Assembly: GCF_001238295.1 (NCBI RefSeq)
Contig: NZ_LGXZ01000001.1
Span: 124,001-188,000, forward strand
Direction: 5' to 3'
DNA from: Ruegeria sp. 6PALISEP08
Lineage (GTDB): Bacteria > Pseudomonadota > Alphaproteobacteria > Rhodobacterales > Rhodobacteraceae
DNA: 64,000 bases
Shown: piece by piece, positions 8,076 to 16,794 of the stretch
Position numbering within the stretch: position 1 is the first letter of the stretch
Layout of the letters: each line of letters starts with the position of its first letter
Notes under the pieces: generated by a model
Told to the model about the DNA's origin: nothing
What the model saw: the letters and a program-made list of their open reading frames with translations, nothing else
Databases searched by the model: none
Translations under genes and position numbers: made by a program

Positions 8076-9680
8076 ATGACGGAATTGCTGACAGCGGCGC
8101 AGATGCAGGTCATCGAAAAGACAGCCATCGAGTCCGGTGAAGTGACAGGTCTCGAGTTAATGGAGCAGGCCGGGCAGGGCGTTGTTGATGCAATCTTCGA
8201 GGAGTGGCCAGCGTTGGACAGGCGAGGGGCCAGCCCCTCGCGCTCCCCGGGATACTTGGGGCCAGATGAAGGGGATCCGTTGCGCGCGGTGGTGCTGTGC
8301 GGACCGGGGAATAATGGTGGGGACGGATTTGTCGTGGCGCGGCTGTTGCGGGAACTGGGCTGGGCGGTTGAGGTCTTTTTGTACGGTGATCCGGAGAAAC
8401 TGCCGCCGGATGCACGGGTAAACTATGAGAGGTGGGGAGAAGAAAACGAAGTTCGCGTATTCGCCGTCGACCCCGCCCCGTTAGAGGATGATTTTCTTCG
8501 GTTTCCGAATGAAATGGATCTGATTGTCGATGGGGTTTTCGGCACTGGTCTCACCCGGCCATTTGCAGGTGCGTTTTCCATGTTGGCCAACGCACCGGCC
8601 AGAACCCTGCTGCGAGATCAAGGCGCAAAGGTCGTAGCAATTGACACTCCAAGCGGCTTGTGCGCCGACAGCGGGCGTGTTCTTGGCCACGCAATTGCTG
8701 CGGACATGACGGTGACGTTTCACAGTAGAAAGTTAGGACATGTCTTGAGTGATGGTCCGGCGACCTGTGGGACATTGAAAATCAAGTCAATTGGGCTCGA
8801 TCCAGCAGAAAACGATCAGGTCGTTCATGCGACCGATGCCGATAGGGTGAAGCTTTCGAAAGCTTCAGGCGGGCACAAGTATGCGCATGGCCACGCTCTG
8901 ATTCTGTCCGGCGGCTCTGGCAAGACCGGTGCAGCGCGATTGGCGTCCCGGGGCGCTTTGCGGATTGGCGCGGGTTTGGTGACGCTGGGTGTGCCTCCGT
9001 CCGCACAAATGGAAGTGGCCAGTCAGATCACTGCTCTCATGTTGCAGCGTGTCGAGGGAAAAGATGGTTTGGCCGACGTTTTGACTGACACTCGCCTGAA
9101 TGCCCTTTGCCTGGGGCCTGCGCTTGGGTTGGAGCGGGCACAGGTGCTGGTGCCGGTGGCCTTGGCGGCGCAGCGGGCGACGGTGTTGGATGCGGATGCT
9201 TTGTCTGCCTTTGCAGACGACCCCGGCGCATTGTTCGCGCAAATCCACGAAAACTGCGTGCTGACCCCTCATGGCGGCGAATTCGCACGGCTCTTCCCGG
9301 ACATTGCCGAGAAGCTGAATGCGGTGCCTACCAATGGCCCTGCCTATTCCAAGGCCGACGCTGCGCGCGCGGCTGCAAGGCGGGCAGGGTGTGTGGTTGT
9401 GTTCAAAGGGCCGGATACGGTGATTGCGTCACCTGATGGGCGATGCTCGGTCAACTCAGCCTCATACGAAAGAGCAGCCCCTTGGTTGGCGACTGCCGGA
9501 TCCGGTGATGTGCTGGCGGGATACATCACCGGTTTGCTGGCGCGCGGATTTGCACCTTTGCACGCTGCTGAAGCTGCGGCGTGGTTGCATGTGGAATGCG
9601 CACGCCAATTCGGCCCCGGGATGATCGCCGAGGACTTGCCAGAGCAGTTGCCAGATGTGTTTAGAAAGATGAATATTTGA
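8076..9680 (+). CDS. nnr: Bifunctional NAD(P)H-hydrate epimerase / ADP-dependent dehydratase
   Basis: Repairs damaged NAD(P)H hydrates: the N-terminal YjeF epimerase half interconverts R and S forms, and the C-terminal ribokinase-like half dehydrates the S form using ADP. Seen: CGPGNNGGDGFVVARLL, DGVFGTGLTRP and DTPSGLCADSG in the N-terminal half (to about 230). GGHKYAHGHALILSG, LTPHGGEFARL, KGPDTVIASPDG and TAGSGDVLAGYITG follow in the C-terminal half. Odd feature: residues about 49-66 (RGASPSRSPGYLGPDEG) are encoded by a copy of a palindromic repeat also found after lpd, so the protein carries an in-frame insertion just before the first conserved block. GAGGG precedes the ATG. Confidence 0.96.
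   Translation: MTELLTAAQMQVIEKTAIESGEVTGLELMEQAGQGVVDAIFEEWPALDRRGASPSRSPGYLGPDEGDPLRAVVLCGPGNNGGDGFVVARLLRELGWAVEVFLYGDPEKLPPDARVNYERWGEENEVRVFAVDPAPLEDDFLRFPNEMDLIVDGVFGTGLTRPFAGAFSMLANAPARTLLRDQGAKVVAIDTPSGLCADSGRVLGHAIAADMTVTFHSRKLGHVLSDGPATCGTLKIKSIGLDPAENDQVVHATDADRVKLSKASGGHKYAHGHALILSGGSGKTGAARLASRGALRIGAGLVTLGVPPSAQMEVASQITALMLQRVEGKDGLADVLTDTRLNALCLGPALGLERAQVLVPVALAAQRATVLDADALSAFADDPGALFAQIHENCVLTPHGGEFARLFPDIAEKLNAVPTNGPAYSKADAARAAARRAGCVVVFKGPDTVIASPDGRCSVNSASYERAAPWLATAGSGDVLAGYITGLLARGFAPLHAAEAAAWLHVECARQFGPGMIAEDLPEQLPDVFRKMNI
8222..8271. repeat. Palindromic repeat element inside the nnr reading frame
   Basis: A hairpin GCGAGGGGC...GCCCCTCGC is followed by GCTCCCCGGGATACTT and GGGCCAGATGAAG. 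The same layout (GAGGC/GCCTCGC hairpin, CTCCGGGATATTTT, GGCCAGATGAAG) occurs read backwards at about 58939-58984 and, without the same hairpin, at 58897-58925. The nnr copy keeps the frame open. Confidence 0.75.
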
Positions 9681-9987
9681 GTATATTGGCGGGAGTTGGC
9701 TCAAAACTCACCGAGTCGGCGATATTTCGCCGTCAAGATCAACGTCAATGCAGACCGGATGTTTGCCAGACGCATAACTGGGGGTCACAATTCATTTGCG
9801 TGCCCTTACAGCAGATGTGCTATGTTTCATGTAAATATATGGAATATATTGTTAAATTGTAATAGTGATCGTGGCTTTTGTTGCGAAATTGCAATGCTTG
9901 CGCGGGATAGAATGCGGGCCACTGGAATGCTCGCGCTCAGTAACATTTGGGTAGTACCTGAAACCCGAACCTTTCATGGTGAGTGAA
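9681..9987. other. Intergenic region before the porin gene, no gene seen
   Basis: About 300 bp, visibly AT-richer in the middle (9800-9870) than the flanks. It should hold the porin promoter and a long 5' leader, but I see no -35/-10 pair I would defend. The first 35 nt (AGATGAATATTTGAGTATATT) resemble the degenerate ends of repeats in related genomes. No open frame with a ribosome site is present. Confidence 0.5.
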
Positions 9988-11112
9988 ATGACCCCTTGTA
10001 TCAAATACATGTCAGTTGCAGCCATTTTGACTGCGACAACTGCAATTCCGGCTGTTGCCGAGTTGAAGTATGAGAACAACTCTGGCGGCTATGTGCTGTT
10101 GTATGGACAGTTCAACCCGGCCTTGATTTCAGTTGATGACGGGCAGGATACTGAGACCCGTGTTCTCGACAACGATCTATCGAACAGCCGCGTCGGCCTG
10201 CGTCTTATGCAGCCTTACGGACAAAACGAATTCACGTTCCGATTTGAATCTGCGCTCGGATTGCCGAACTCGACCGAGTGGAACCAGAACGGTACAAATT
10301 TTAGTGGCTGGACTCGTGAAGATATTCGTCACGTGGATTTCGCCTTGAAGGGAAATTACGGTAAATTCTCGGCGGGTCAGGGCAGCATGGTGTCTGATGG
10401 TGCCGCAGAAACTGACCTCAGCTATGTTGGAACTGCGCTGTATTCGTTTACCAATGACGAAAACTCGGGCTTCTTCTATCGCGACACGACAGGTTTGCTG
10501 AGTGGTATTACGGTTGGCGACAGTTCCAGCAACTTTGACGGCGCGCGCCGCGGACGCGTGCGGTATGACACGGCGTCGTTCAATGGGTTCTCGGCCGGTT
10601 TTGCTTATGGTCAGAACATCCTGTCCAGCAGTGATGACGACGACTACTACGACGTCGGTTTGTTCTATGAAAACACCTTTGCCGGCGGTGTGGAATTCGC
10701 AGCATCCATTGCTTATGCGGTAAGAGATCGGGATGACAACTCGGGCGATCGCAAAGACACGATCGGCTCAGCGTCGGTCCTGCTGCCCAGCGGTCTGGGT
10801 TTTACGATCGCTGGTGGCACACGTGACGATGACCAGGCCGGTGCTACGGATCCGAACTACTGGTACGGCAAGATCTCGTACGAGGGTAACTGGGTGTCTT
10901 GGGGCAAGACGGGTGTCGGCATCGATTACTATGGCGGCTCGGACTTCGAAAGCAACGGTTCGGACACCAAAGCATGGGGTATCGCCGTGGTTCAGAAGGT
11001 CGAAGCGATCAACACAGACGTCTATCTGAAATATCGTAACCACGACTTTGATGACGGTTCATCCTTTGACAACAACGAAGCCTGGGTATTGGGCGCGCGT
11101 TGGAAGTTCTGA
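9988..11112 (+). CDS. Outer-membrane porin (Gram-negative general porin family)
   Basis: The ATG at 9988 has GGTGAG 4 nt upstream. The 374-residue protein has a signal peptide (cut near AVA|ELKYEN, about residue 24), then amphipathic beta strands with acidic turns typical of a 16-strand trimeric porin. It ends in ...WVLGARWKF, the terminal Phe required for BAM-dependent insertion. The strand pattern (GYVLLYGQFNPALI, RVGLRL, FRFESALGL, GKFSAGQGSMVSDG) matches alphaproteobacterial porins. Loops rich in Asp suggest cation preference, which is inference. It is monocistronic, with a strong terminator. Confidence 0.93.
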   Translation: MTPCIKYMSVAAILTATTAIPAVAELKYENNSGGYVLLYGQFNPALISVDDGQDTETRVLDNDLSNSRVGLRLMQPYGQNEFTFRFESALGLPNSTEWNQNGTNFSGWTREDIRHVDFALKGNYGKFSAGQGSMVSDGAAETDLSYVGTALYSFTNDENSGFFYRDTTGLLSGITVGDSSSNFDGARRGRVRYDTASFNGFSAGFAYGQNILSSSDDDDYYDVGLFYENTFAGGVEFAASIAYAVRDRDDNSGDRKDTIGSASVLLPSGLGFTIAGGTRDDDQAGATDPNYWYGKISYEGNWVSWGKTGVGIDYYGGSDFESNGSDTKAWGIAVVQKVEAINTDVYLKYRNHDFDDGSSFDNNEAWVLGARWKF

Positions 11113-11135
11113 TCGCACTGAAAAAATCAAACATG

Positions 11136-11163
11136 AACGCTCCGGTTTCCGGAGCGTTTTTTT
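11136..11163 (+). terminator. Intrinsic terminator of the porin gene
   Basis: Perfect 10-bp stem AACGCTCCGG/CCGGAGCGTT, 3-nt loop, followed by a run of seven T. Lies 23 nt after the porin stop. Confidence 0.92.
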
Positions 11164-11295
11164 GCGGTTTAAGCGATCAAATACTGTTGGATTCCGCCTT
11201 TGCCCCTTGCACGTAAGCTGCTGTCCAAATAGAAGGCGTCAAATTTGCCTGGCGCGCCCTTTTTGCGCGCCCCGAATCCTATGGGGACTACCATA

Positions 11296-12627
11296 ATGCA
11301 GGTTACCGAGACGCTGAACGAAGGTCTGAAACGCGGCTACAACATCGTTGTGACCGCAGCCGAGCTGGACGCAAAGGTCAATGAAAAGCTGAACGAAGCG
11401 CAGCCGGAAATCGAAATGAAAGGTTTCCGCAAGGGCAAGGTGCCGATGGCGTTGCTGAAAAAGCAGTTTGGCCAGCGCCTGCTGGGCGAAGCGATGCAGG
11501 AGACCATCGACGGTGCCATGAACAAGCACTTTAAAGACAGCGGCGACCGCCCTGCGCTGCAGCCCGATGTCAAGATGACCAACGAGGACTGGAAAGAAGG
11601 CGACGACGTAGAAGTCGCGATGTCCTACGAAGCACTTCCCGCGATCCCCGAAGTCGACCTGAAATCGGTCGAGCTGGAGAAGCTGGTTGTCAAAGCCGAT
11701 GACGCAGCCGTGGAAGAAGCGCTGAACAATCTGGCCGAAACTGCACAGGACTTCAAGGCGCGCCGCAAAGGCTCGAAAGCCAAAGACGGCGATCAGATCG
11801 TGTTCGACTTTGTCGGCAAGGTTGACGGAGAAGAGTTCGAAGGTGGTTCGGCCGAAGAGTACCCGCTGGTTCTAGGCTCCAACAGCTTCATCCCCGGTTT
11901 CGAAGAGCAGCTGGTTGATGTGAAAGCCGAAGAAGTCAAAGACGTCAACGTCACCTTCCCGGAAGAATACGGCGCAGAGCATCTGGCCGGTAAAGACGCT
12001 GTTTTCACCTGCACCATCAAAGAGGTGAAAGAGCCGGTTGCGGCTGAGGTCAACGACGATCTGGCCATGAAATTTGGTGCCGAAGATCTGGACGCCCTGA
12101 AAGCCCAGATTTCCGAGCGTCTGGAGGCGGAATACGCTGGTGCCTCGCGCGCTGTCATGAAACGCGCCCTGCTGGATGCACTTGACGAGAAAGTATCGTT
12201 CGACCTGCCGCCTTCGCTGGTGGAAGCCGAAGCCAAGCAGATCGCGCATCAGCTGTTCCACGAGGAAAACCCGGACGTGGAAGGCCACGACCACGGTGAG
12301 GTTGAGCCCACTGAAGAGCACACCAAACTGGCCGAGCGTCGTGTACGTCTGGGTCTGTTGCTGGCCGAGCTGGGCCAGAAGGCCGAGGTTGAAGTGACCG
12401 ACGCGGAAATGACTCAGGCGATCATGAACCAGGCGCGTCAGTACCCCGGTCAAGAGCGTCAGTTCTTTGAGTTCGTTCAGCAGAACGCTCAGATGCAGCA
12501 GCAGCTGCGTGCGCCGATCTTTGAAGACAAGGTTGTGGACTACGTCTTCGAACTGGCTCAGGTCGCTGATAAAGACGTCAGCAAAGATGATCTGCAAAAA
12601 GCTGTCGAGGCATTGGAAGAGGAGTAA
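11296..12627 (+). CDS. tig: Trigger factor, ribosome-associated chaperone
   Basis: Binds the ribosomal exit tunnel and folds nascent chains; has prolyl isomerase activity. The start at 11296 ([14 protein letters not shown]) gives 443 aa, the usual length; the longer in-frame start at 11245 lacks support. Seen: the ribosome-binding signature [17 protein letters not shown], a central FKBP-type domain (about 155-240, [22 protein letters not shown]) and a long helical C-terminal chaperone domain. A GGCGCGC/GCGCGCC hairpin (11251-11271) sits in the leader, 25 nt before the start, without a T tract. Monocistronic. Confidence 0.97.
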   Translation: MQVTETLNEGLKRGYNIVVTAAELDAKVNEKLNEAQPEIEMKGFRKGKVPMALLKKQFGQRLLGEAMQETIDGAMNKHFKDSGDRPALQPDVKMTNEDWKEGDDVEVAMSYEALPAIPEVDLKSVELEKLVVKADDAAVEEALNNLAETAQDFKARRKGSKAKDGDQIVFDFVGKVDGEEFEGGSAEEYPLVLGSNSFIPGFEEQLVDVKAEEVKDVNVTFPEEYGAEHLAGKDAVFTCTIKEVKEPVAAEVNDDLAMKFGAEDLDALKAQISERLEAEYAGASRAVMKRALLDALDEKVSFDLPPSLVEAEAKQIAHQLFHEENPDVEGHDHGEVEPTEEHTKLAERRVRLGLLLAELGQKAEVEVTDAEMTQAIMNQARQYPGQERQFFEFVQQNAQMQQQLRAPIFEDKVVDYVFELAQVADKDVSKDDLQKAVEALEEE

Positions 12628-12655
12628 TCCTCTTCCGCCCATCCCCAATGGGCAC

Positions 12656-12691
12656 AAAAAAACGGAGCCGCCTGTTCATCAGACGGCTCCG
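12656..12691 (-). terminator. Intrinsic terminator of the luxI-type gene
   Basis: Read on the reverse strand, a CGGAGCCG/CGGCTCCG stem with a 13-nt loop is followed by a run of seven T, 35 nt after the luxI-type stop. It faces the end of tig and probably serves both. Confidence 0.85.
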
Positions 12692-12725
12692 CTTGGGTGG
12701 CTTTTGTACCTATGAGGTGAGGGGG

Positions 12726-13580
12726 TCATGCCTCATGAGCAAAAGCACGGGGGGTTTGTAGCAGAGCGGTTTTCTGCTCTGGTGTGAACGTGTTCGAGAG
12801 CGCTTCGATCAGCTTCAGCACATCTTGCCGTTCAGCTTCTGTCGTGGCTGCACTCATCTGTTCGACGAAATACTTCTCAAGATCCGTCAGTGGTTTGTGA
12901 TCTTGATTTGCTGGCGCGCGCGCTGCGGCTTTCTTGGCGGCGAACAGAGCCAGTGCATCGTCTTCATCGATAAAGACATCGTTGCGAATGCCCGCGAATT
13001 CTCGCAAACCCGCGATGCGTTCGTCGGTGCAATCCAGCAGGGCGGCCAGTGCATGGACCTTGCCCATCGGAACTGTTTTACCGACATAGTCATATGGGGC
13101 GCAGTTCGACCGTTTCAGAACCCGGTCCATGACCGGATCGATAACAGTGATGATATCCTGGATACCAGCGTTCTTTGCATATTCCAAAGAACCGATCATC
13201 AACTCGCATGTTGCGTAGGAGACCGAGTTCTTGTCCTTGCCCCGAGTGAGACGTTGGGTGTCGACGCAGAAGCGGGTCGATTCCCACATGGTTGCGCTGC
13301 GCAAGGGAGCTTCCCCGCACAAGATCGCCGAGAAGACATCCGACAGCATGTGAGGGCCGGTGGTCTGGAGGGCACGCACGGCTGCGACGACATTCCCCTC
13401 ATCGTCGAGTCCGATTACATATGCCGGGTCCAGATGATCGAACTCGTCGATTTCTTTTCCGTCCTGAATATTAACGTCCCATCCAAGACGTTCGCCAAAA
13501 ACACGTGCTCTCAACTCGAACATTTCGTCAAGAACCTCGCTGAACATATGTCTGTTCAGGCCATCTACCACGATGATCAT
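12726..13580 (-). CDS. LuxI-family acyl-homoserine-lactone synthase with C-terminal extension
   Basis: Makes an acyl-homoserine lactone from S-adenosylmethionine and an acyl-ACP or acyl-CoA. The family's invariant residues are visible: R24, F28, W34 (LRARVFGERLGW), E43, D45 and D48 (EIDEFD), the Arg of AAVRAL, and E/R of WESTRF. At 284 aa it is about 70 residues longer than typical LuxI. The extra C-terminal part (from about 212) is an Ala/Lys linker then a helical LTDLEKYFVEQMSAATTEAE region of unknown role. GGGGGAAG precedes the ATG. It lies downstream of a luxR-type gene on the same strand, and a candidate lux box lies 25 nt upstream. Confidence 0.93.
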   Translation of the reverse strand: MIIVVDGLNRHMFSEVLDEMFELRARVFGERLGWDVNIQDGKEIDEFDHLDPAYVIGLDDEGNVVAAVRALQTTGPHMLSDVFSAILCGEAPLRSATMWESTRFCVDTQRLTRGKDKNSVSYATCELMIGSLEYAKNAGIQDIITVIDPVMDRVLKRSNCAPYDYVGKTVPMGKVHALAALLDCTDERIAGLREFAGIRNDVFIDEDDALALFAAKKAAARAPANQDHKPLTDLEKYFVEQMSAATTEAERQDVLKLIEALSNTFTPEQKTALLQTPRAFAHEA

Positions 13581-13604
13581 TTCTTCCCCCTTCGAGTGGT
13601 TGTT

Positions 13605-13624
13605 CGGTAATTTCGACGTTACCG
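13605..13624. promoter_or_regulatory. Candidate lux box upstream of the luxI-type gene
   Basis: CGGTAA-N8-TTACCG, a 20-bp dyad with perfect 6-bp arms, lies 25-44 nt before the luxI-type start codon. Lux boxes are 18-20-bp dyads bound by LuxR-type proteins. The close position would overlap or follow the transcription start, so activation or repression cannot be told apart. Confidence 0.45.
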
Positions 13625-13687
13625 CTCTCTGGGGATATTTCTATTGGGGGATTCCCGTATTTTGGCGAAATTTTGCGTTTTTTATGA

Positions 13688-14389
13688 TTAGCCTGGGGTA
13701 ATTAGACCAATCGCTATCGCCCGACCGACGGCTTGCGGCGTTGTCAGCGCACTAAGCTTTTCTCGGCTTGAACGCAAGTGAACTTCTACCGTCCGGTGTG
13801 AAATGGACAAAATATCGCCGATGTCCTGTTGGGATTTACCTGCAGCAACCCATTGCAGGATCTCTGCTTCTCTGGACGAAAGCGTCGGATGATACAGCGC
13901 ATTCGTCAGTTCATCTGTCGAAACGACGTGGTCATGAATGTGGACCGCCATGGACTGCAGATCGCTGATCACATGAGTGTAGAGCTTGCGCCACTCTTCC
14001 TTGCTGCAGTTGCGCGTGGCGCTCAGCAGACCGATGTCCCCATAGGGGCCGCGCACGGGAATTGTAACGCCTTGATTGGACAGACCAAAATCACTTGCAT
14101 CTCGGAACACGCGCTGGAAATCGGGGCTGCGCTCGAGGCGACTCCAGTCGACAGGAGCAATGCTGCGGCGGGCCATGTGGATGGTGGGATCCACCATGAT
14201 CAAACCCTGGTTTTGGTAGTGCTCGGTCCACGCGTCATCATATGTAACGAAACCGGCAACCGTCCCAGCGGCTGGGTTCATGCCCGCATAAGCGGCATGG
14301 TCCATCTCATGCTTATCACAGATTTGCCTTAGAAATTCAGTGTAGCGAACTTCTGAATCCGGCAGAGTGCTCAGATCGACAATTTCCAT
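13688..14389 (-). CDS. LuxR-family quorum-sensing regulator (autoinducer-binding + HTH)
   Basis: The start at 14389 (MEIVDLSTLPDSEV) gives 233 aa, a normal LuxR length; an upstream in-frame extension looks non-coding. The N-terminal autoinducer domain (about 15-150) keeps the ligand residues: Y and D of VTYDD, W of DAWTEHY, D/P of MVDPTIH, and W of PVDWSRL. The C-terminal GerE helix-turn-helix is LSSREAEILQWVAAGKSQQDIGDILSISHRTVEVHL (about 170-230). Paired with the luxI-type gene 107 bp downstream, it most likely senses that synthase's product. Confidence 0.93.
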   Translation of the reverse strand: MEIVDLSTLPDSEVRYTEFLRQICDKHEMDHAAYAGMNPAAGTVAGFVTYDDAWTEHYQNQGLIMVDPTIHMARRSIAPVDWSRLERSPDFQRVFRDASDFGLSNQGVTIPVRGPYGDIGLLSATRNCSKEEWRKLYTHVISDLQSMAVHIHDHVVSTDELTNALYHPTLSSREAEILQWVAAGKSQQDIGDILSISHRTVEVHLRSSREKLSALTTPQAVGRAIAIGLITPG

Positions 14390-14578
14390 GCGGCGCCTAC
14401 CAACTGCGGCCCATCTTTGTGCTCGATGGTGTGGTCGAGCAAACGTATAAACAGAGTGGAACCCGATTACCTCACTCGAGCAGAACACCATATTTTCTTA
14501 AACGTGACAAGGCGAGGCATATATTGTCTGCGCAATTCAGGACATTGCGATGATCAATAGAACATTTTTGTCACTATA

Positions 14579-14605
14579 TCGCCTGAAGTGCTAACCTTCA
14601 GGCGA
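14579..14605 (-). terminator. Perfect 10-bp hairpin after the SLT lipoprotein gene
   Basis: TCGCCTGAAG pairs with CTTCAGGCGA around a 7-nt loop, 20 nt beyond the reverse-strand stop at 14625. T tract absent. Confidence 0.5.
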
Positions 14606-14624
14606 AAACTGACGCCAAACACCG

Positions 14625-15110
14625 TCAAGATGCGGGTCTGAGCCCGGTTTCTACCAGCATTCCACGCGCTTTGGCTTCGGGGTAAAAACCCTTGGCGTAA
14701 AGGAAAATCGCCCTTTGCTGATCGCCATCAGAAATCAGCCAGGCCCCGCGCAGGTATTTTCCAGCGAACTCAAGGTTGGTATCTGCGTCCAGAAGGCCTT
14801 CGGCATTTCCTTTGTAACCCATCGAGCGGGCAGTGGCCGGGAGGATTTGAAGAAGGCCATAGTAAGGGCGGTTCACGGCCCAGGGGCGATGCGTGCTTTC
14901 GCGGATGGCCAGCTTGTGAACAAGCTCACGCGGGAGTTCGTAATGATCCGCCCATTTGTTGATCGACGCTCTGAGTTCAGGCGTTTCATTTGGATAGAGC
15001 GGCGGGTTGAACTGAGACGTGTCGGCTTTGGAGACCTCTCCACCGCTACATGCAATCAGTGGGATCGTGAGCAGAAAGGCAAGGGCGCTGCGGCGGGGAT
15101 AAGCGGGCAT
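14625..15110 (-). CDS. SLT-domain lytic transglycosylase lipoprotein
   Basis: The 161-residue protein has a lipoprotein signal (SALAFLLTIPLIAC, Cys at about 21) and a single soluble lytic transglycosylase domain. The likely catalytic Glu is in LAIRESTHRPWAVN, followed by the family's YYGLLQILPATARSMG and the later NLEFAGKYL. It should act on peptidoglycan from the membrane side of the periplasm. It stands between luxR and rplI in the same direction, but with its own hairpin and a wide gap, so probably monocistronic. Confidence 0.88.
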   Translation of the reverse strand: MPAYPRRSALAFLLTIPLIACSGGEVSKADTSQFNPPLYPNETPELRASINKWADHYELPRELVHKLAIRESTHRPWAVNRPYYGLLQILPATARSMGYKGNAEGLLDADTNLEFAGKYLRGAWLISDGDQQRAIFLYAKGFYPEAKARGMLVETGLRPAS

Positions 15111-15212
15111 CTAGAATCTCCGGGCGATTGAGGGGCAATGATATGAAACGTTGATACGGTCGCAAGACTAGCGTTAAATTTGGGCCGAAATTTGCTCGTG
15201 CACCAACGCCAT

Positions 15213-15244
15213 GAAAAAAGGCCGCACGAAATTGTGCGGCCTTT
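15213..15244 (-). terminator. Intrinsic terminator of rpsF-rpsR-rplI
   Basis: Reverse strand: GGCCGCAC/GTGCGGCC stem, 6-nt loop, then six T, 28 nt after the rplI stop. Confidence 0.9.
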
Positions 15245-15268
15245 CGATTGGTTAAAGCTTAAGCCTAA

Positions 15269-15889
15269 TCAGGCTTTGGCTTCGTCTTCCTCAGCAGGGA
15301 CAGCTTCGGCAGCCAGATCATCGTCTTCCGATGCGGCCGAGCCGATGTCGTCGAACAGTTCTGCGATCTCGAATTCAGCGGCTGCTTCTTCTTCAGCGGC
15401 CAGTTCCTGGATCGATTTGCCCGATGCCTGCAGTTCGGCTTCTTCTTCCGAACGTGCAACGTTCATCTTGATCTGGACTTCAACTTCGGGGTGCAGTCTG
15501 ACTGCGACCGAGTGCAGGCCCAGTTCCTTGATCGGCGCGATCAAGATGACCTGTTTCTTGTCGACGGTGAAGCCTGCTTCGGTTGCAGCGTCTGCGGCGT
15601 CACGCGGAGTGACAGAGCCGTACAGAGCGCCAGCGTCCGACGCCGAGCGAATCACAATGAACTGCTGTCCGTCCAGCTTTTCAGCCAGCGCTTCAGCTTC
15701 TTTCTTGGTTTCCAGGTTGCGTGCTTCCAGCTGCGCTTTCTGGGCTTCGAACGACGCGATGTTGGCGTCCGACGCGCTCAGGGCTTTGCCCTGGGGCAGC
15801 AGGAAGTTGCGGGCATATCCGGACTTGACGTCAACGACATCGCCCATCTGACCCAGTTTCGCAACGCGTTCCAGCAGGATAACTTGCAT
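15269..15889 (-). CDS. rplI: Ribosomal protein bL9
   Basis: Large-subunit protein binding 23S rRNA at the base of the L1 stalk. The N-terminus [37 protein letters not shown] is diagnostic. At 206 aa it is longer than the roughly 150 aa of enterobacterial L9; the extra C-terminal part (from about 155) is Ala/Glu-rich and acidic, as in other alphaproteobacteria. Last gene of rpsF-rpsR-rplI, 12 nt after rpsR. Confidence 0.98.
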   Translation of the reverse strand: MQVILLERVAKLGQMGDVVDVKSGYARNFLLPQGKALSASDANIASFEAQKAQLEARNLETKKEAEALAEKLDGQQFIVIRSASDAGALYGSVTPRDAADAATEAGFTVDKKQVILIAPIKELGLHSVAVRLHPEVEVQIKMNVARSEEEAELQASGKSIQELAAEEEAAAEFEIAELFDDIGSAASEDDDLAAEAVPAEEDEAKA

Positions 15890-15901
15890 GTCAGTCTCTC
15901 C

Positions 15902-16129
15902 TTACTTCACGGCGTAGGGCAGCAGGGCGAGGAAGCGCGCGCGCTTGATCGCACGGGCCAGTTCACGCTGCTTTTTCGCCGAAACGGCGGTGATGCGCGA
16001 AGGTACGATCTTGCCACGCTCAGAGATGTAACGCTGCAGCAGACGTGTGTCTTTGTAGTCGATCTTCGGCGCGTTCTCACCCGAGAACGGGCAGACCTTA
16101 CGACGGCGGAAAAATGGTTTTGCGGCCAT
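15902..16129 (-). CDS. rpsR: Ribosomal protein bS18
   Basis: A 75-residue small-subunit protein that pairs with bS6 on 16S rRNA. Seen: [22 protein letters not shown] and [42 protein letters not shown], the full family signature. Middle gene of the operon, 28 nt after rpsF. Confidence 0.98.
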   Translation of the reverse strand: MAAKPFFRRRKVCPFSGENAPKIDYKDTRLLQRYISERGKIVPSRITAVSAKKQRELARAIKRARFLALLPYAVK

Positions 16130-16157
16130 GGTTTAGTGTCCTTTCCTCAGGCGGTGA

Positions 16158-16511
16158 TCAACGACGCTCGCGGCGGTCGCCACGTTCGTCACGCTTCTGC
16201 ATCTGAACCGACGGGCCGTCTACGTGGCCGTCGACCTTGATGGTCAGAACGCGCATGACGTCATCATGCAGGCGCATCAGACGTTCCATTTCCTGAACCG
16301 CACCCGAGGGGGCGTCGGTCTTCAGGAAGGCGTAGTGGCCTTTGCGGTTCTTGTTGATCTTGTAGGCCATCGTCTTGACGCCCCAGTACTCGCTATCAAC
16401 CAGCTTGCCGCCGTTGTCAGCCAGTACGGTGCCGAAATGTTCGACGAGGCTTTCCGCCTGCGCGTTGGACAGATCCTGACGCGCGATCATTACATGCTCA
16501 TACAGTGGCAT
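16158..16511 (-). CDS. rpsF: Ribosomal protein bS6
   Basis: Small-subunit protein that dimerises with bS18. The ATG at 16511 has AGGAG 5 nt upstream; an in-frame GTG two codons earlier is too close to it. The 117-residue protein reads MPLYEHVMIARQDLSNAQAESLVEHF, then GGKLVDSEYWGVKTMAYKINKNRKGHYAFLKTDAP. The C-terminal tail is Arg-rich (QKRDERGDRRERR). First gene of the operon. Confidence 0.98.
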   Translation of the reverse strand: MPLYEHVMIARQDLSNAQAESLVEHFGTVLADNGGKLVDSEYWGVKTMAYKINKNRKGHYAFLKTDAPSGAVQEMERLMRLHDDVMRVLTIKVDGHVDGPSVQMQKRDERGDRRERR

Positions 16512-16618
16512 GTGCACTCCTGTTTATATCAAGGCGCATTTCATAGGCGGGGCCATTTGGTCCTTCGCGACCCTGCCACGAGAGGCTGCGCGATTCATAT
16601 GACTGCGAAGGATGGCCC

Positions 16619-16646
16619 CGTATACACGTTTGAGCGGGCGGGGCAA
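16619..16646 (-). promoter_or_regulatory. Candidate sigma-70 promoter for rpsF-rpsR-rplI
   Basis: On the reverse strand, TTGCCC, a 16-nt spacer and TATACG point toward rpsF, ending 108 nt before its start codon. Leaves room for a long leader that could hold ribosomal autoregulation. No other pair in the 283-bp gap looks as good. Confidence 0.4.
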
Positions 16647-16794
16647 GCCCTGCCACATATGCCTCTGAGAGGCCGCCCAATTTCCTTTGGGACGCCCAAT
16701 TGCTGACGCTTTTCGGCTCAAAGTTGTTTTTCGTACCGGGCGTTACCCGGACCCAACCGAATTTCGACAGTAACCTGATAAAAGGTGAAATGGT

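Noticed and set aside
9661..9705. AGATGAATATTTGAGTATATT at the end of nnr as another copy of the palindromic repeat
   Set aside because: Shares only short AT-rich words with the CCGGGATATTT...GGCCAGATGAAG element and forms no hairpin.
11251..11271. GGCGCGC/GCGCGCC hairpin before tig as a terminator or riboswitch
   Set aside because: No T tract after it and no second structure; seven GC pairs can arise by chance in this composition.
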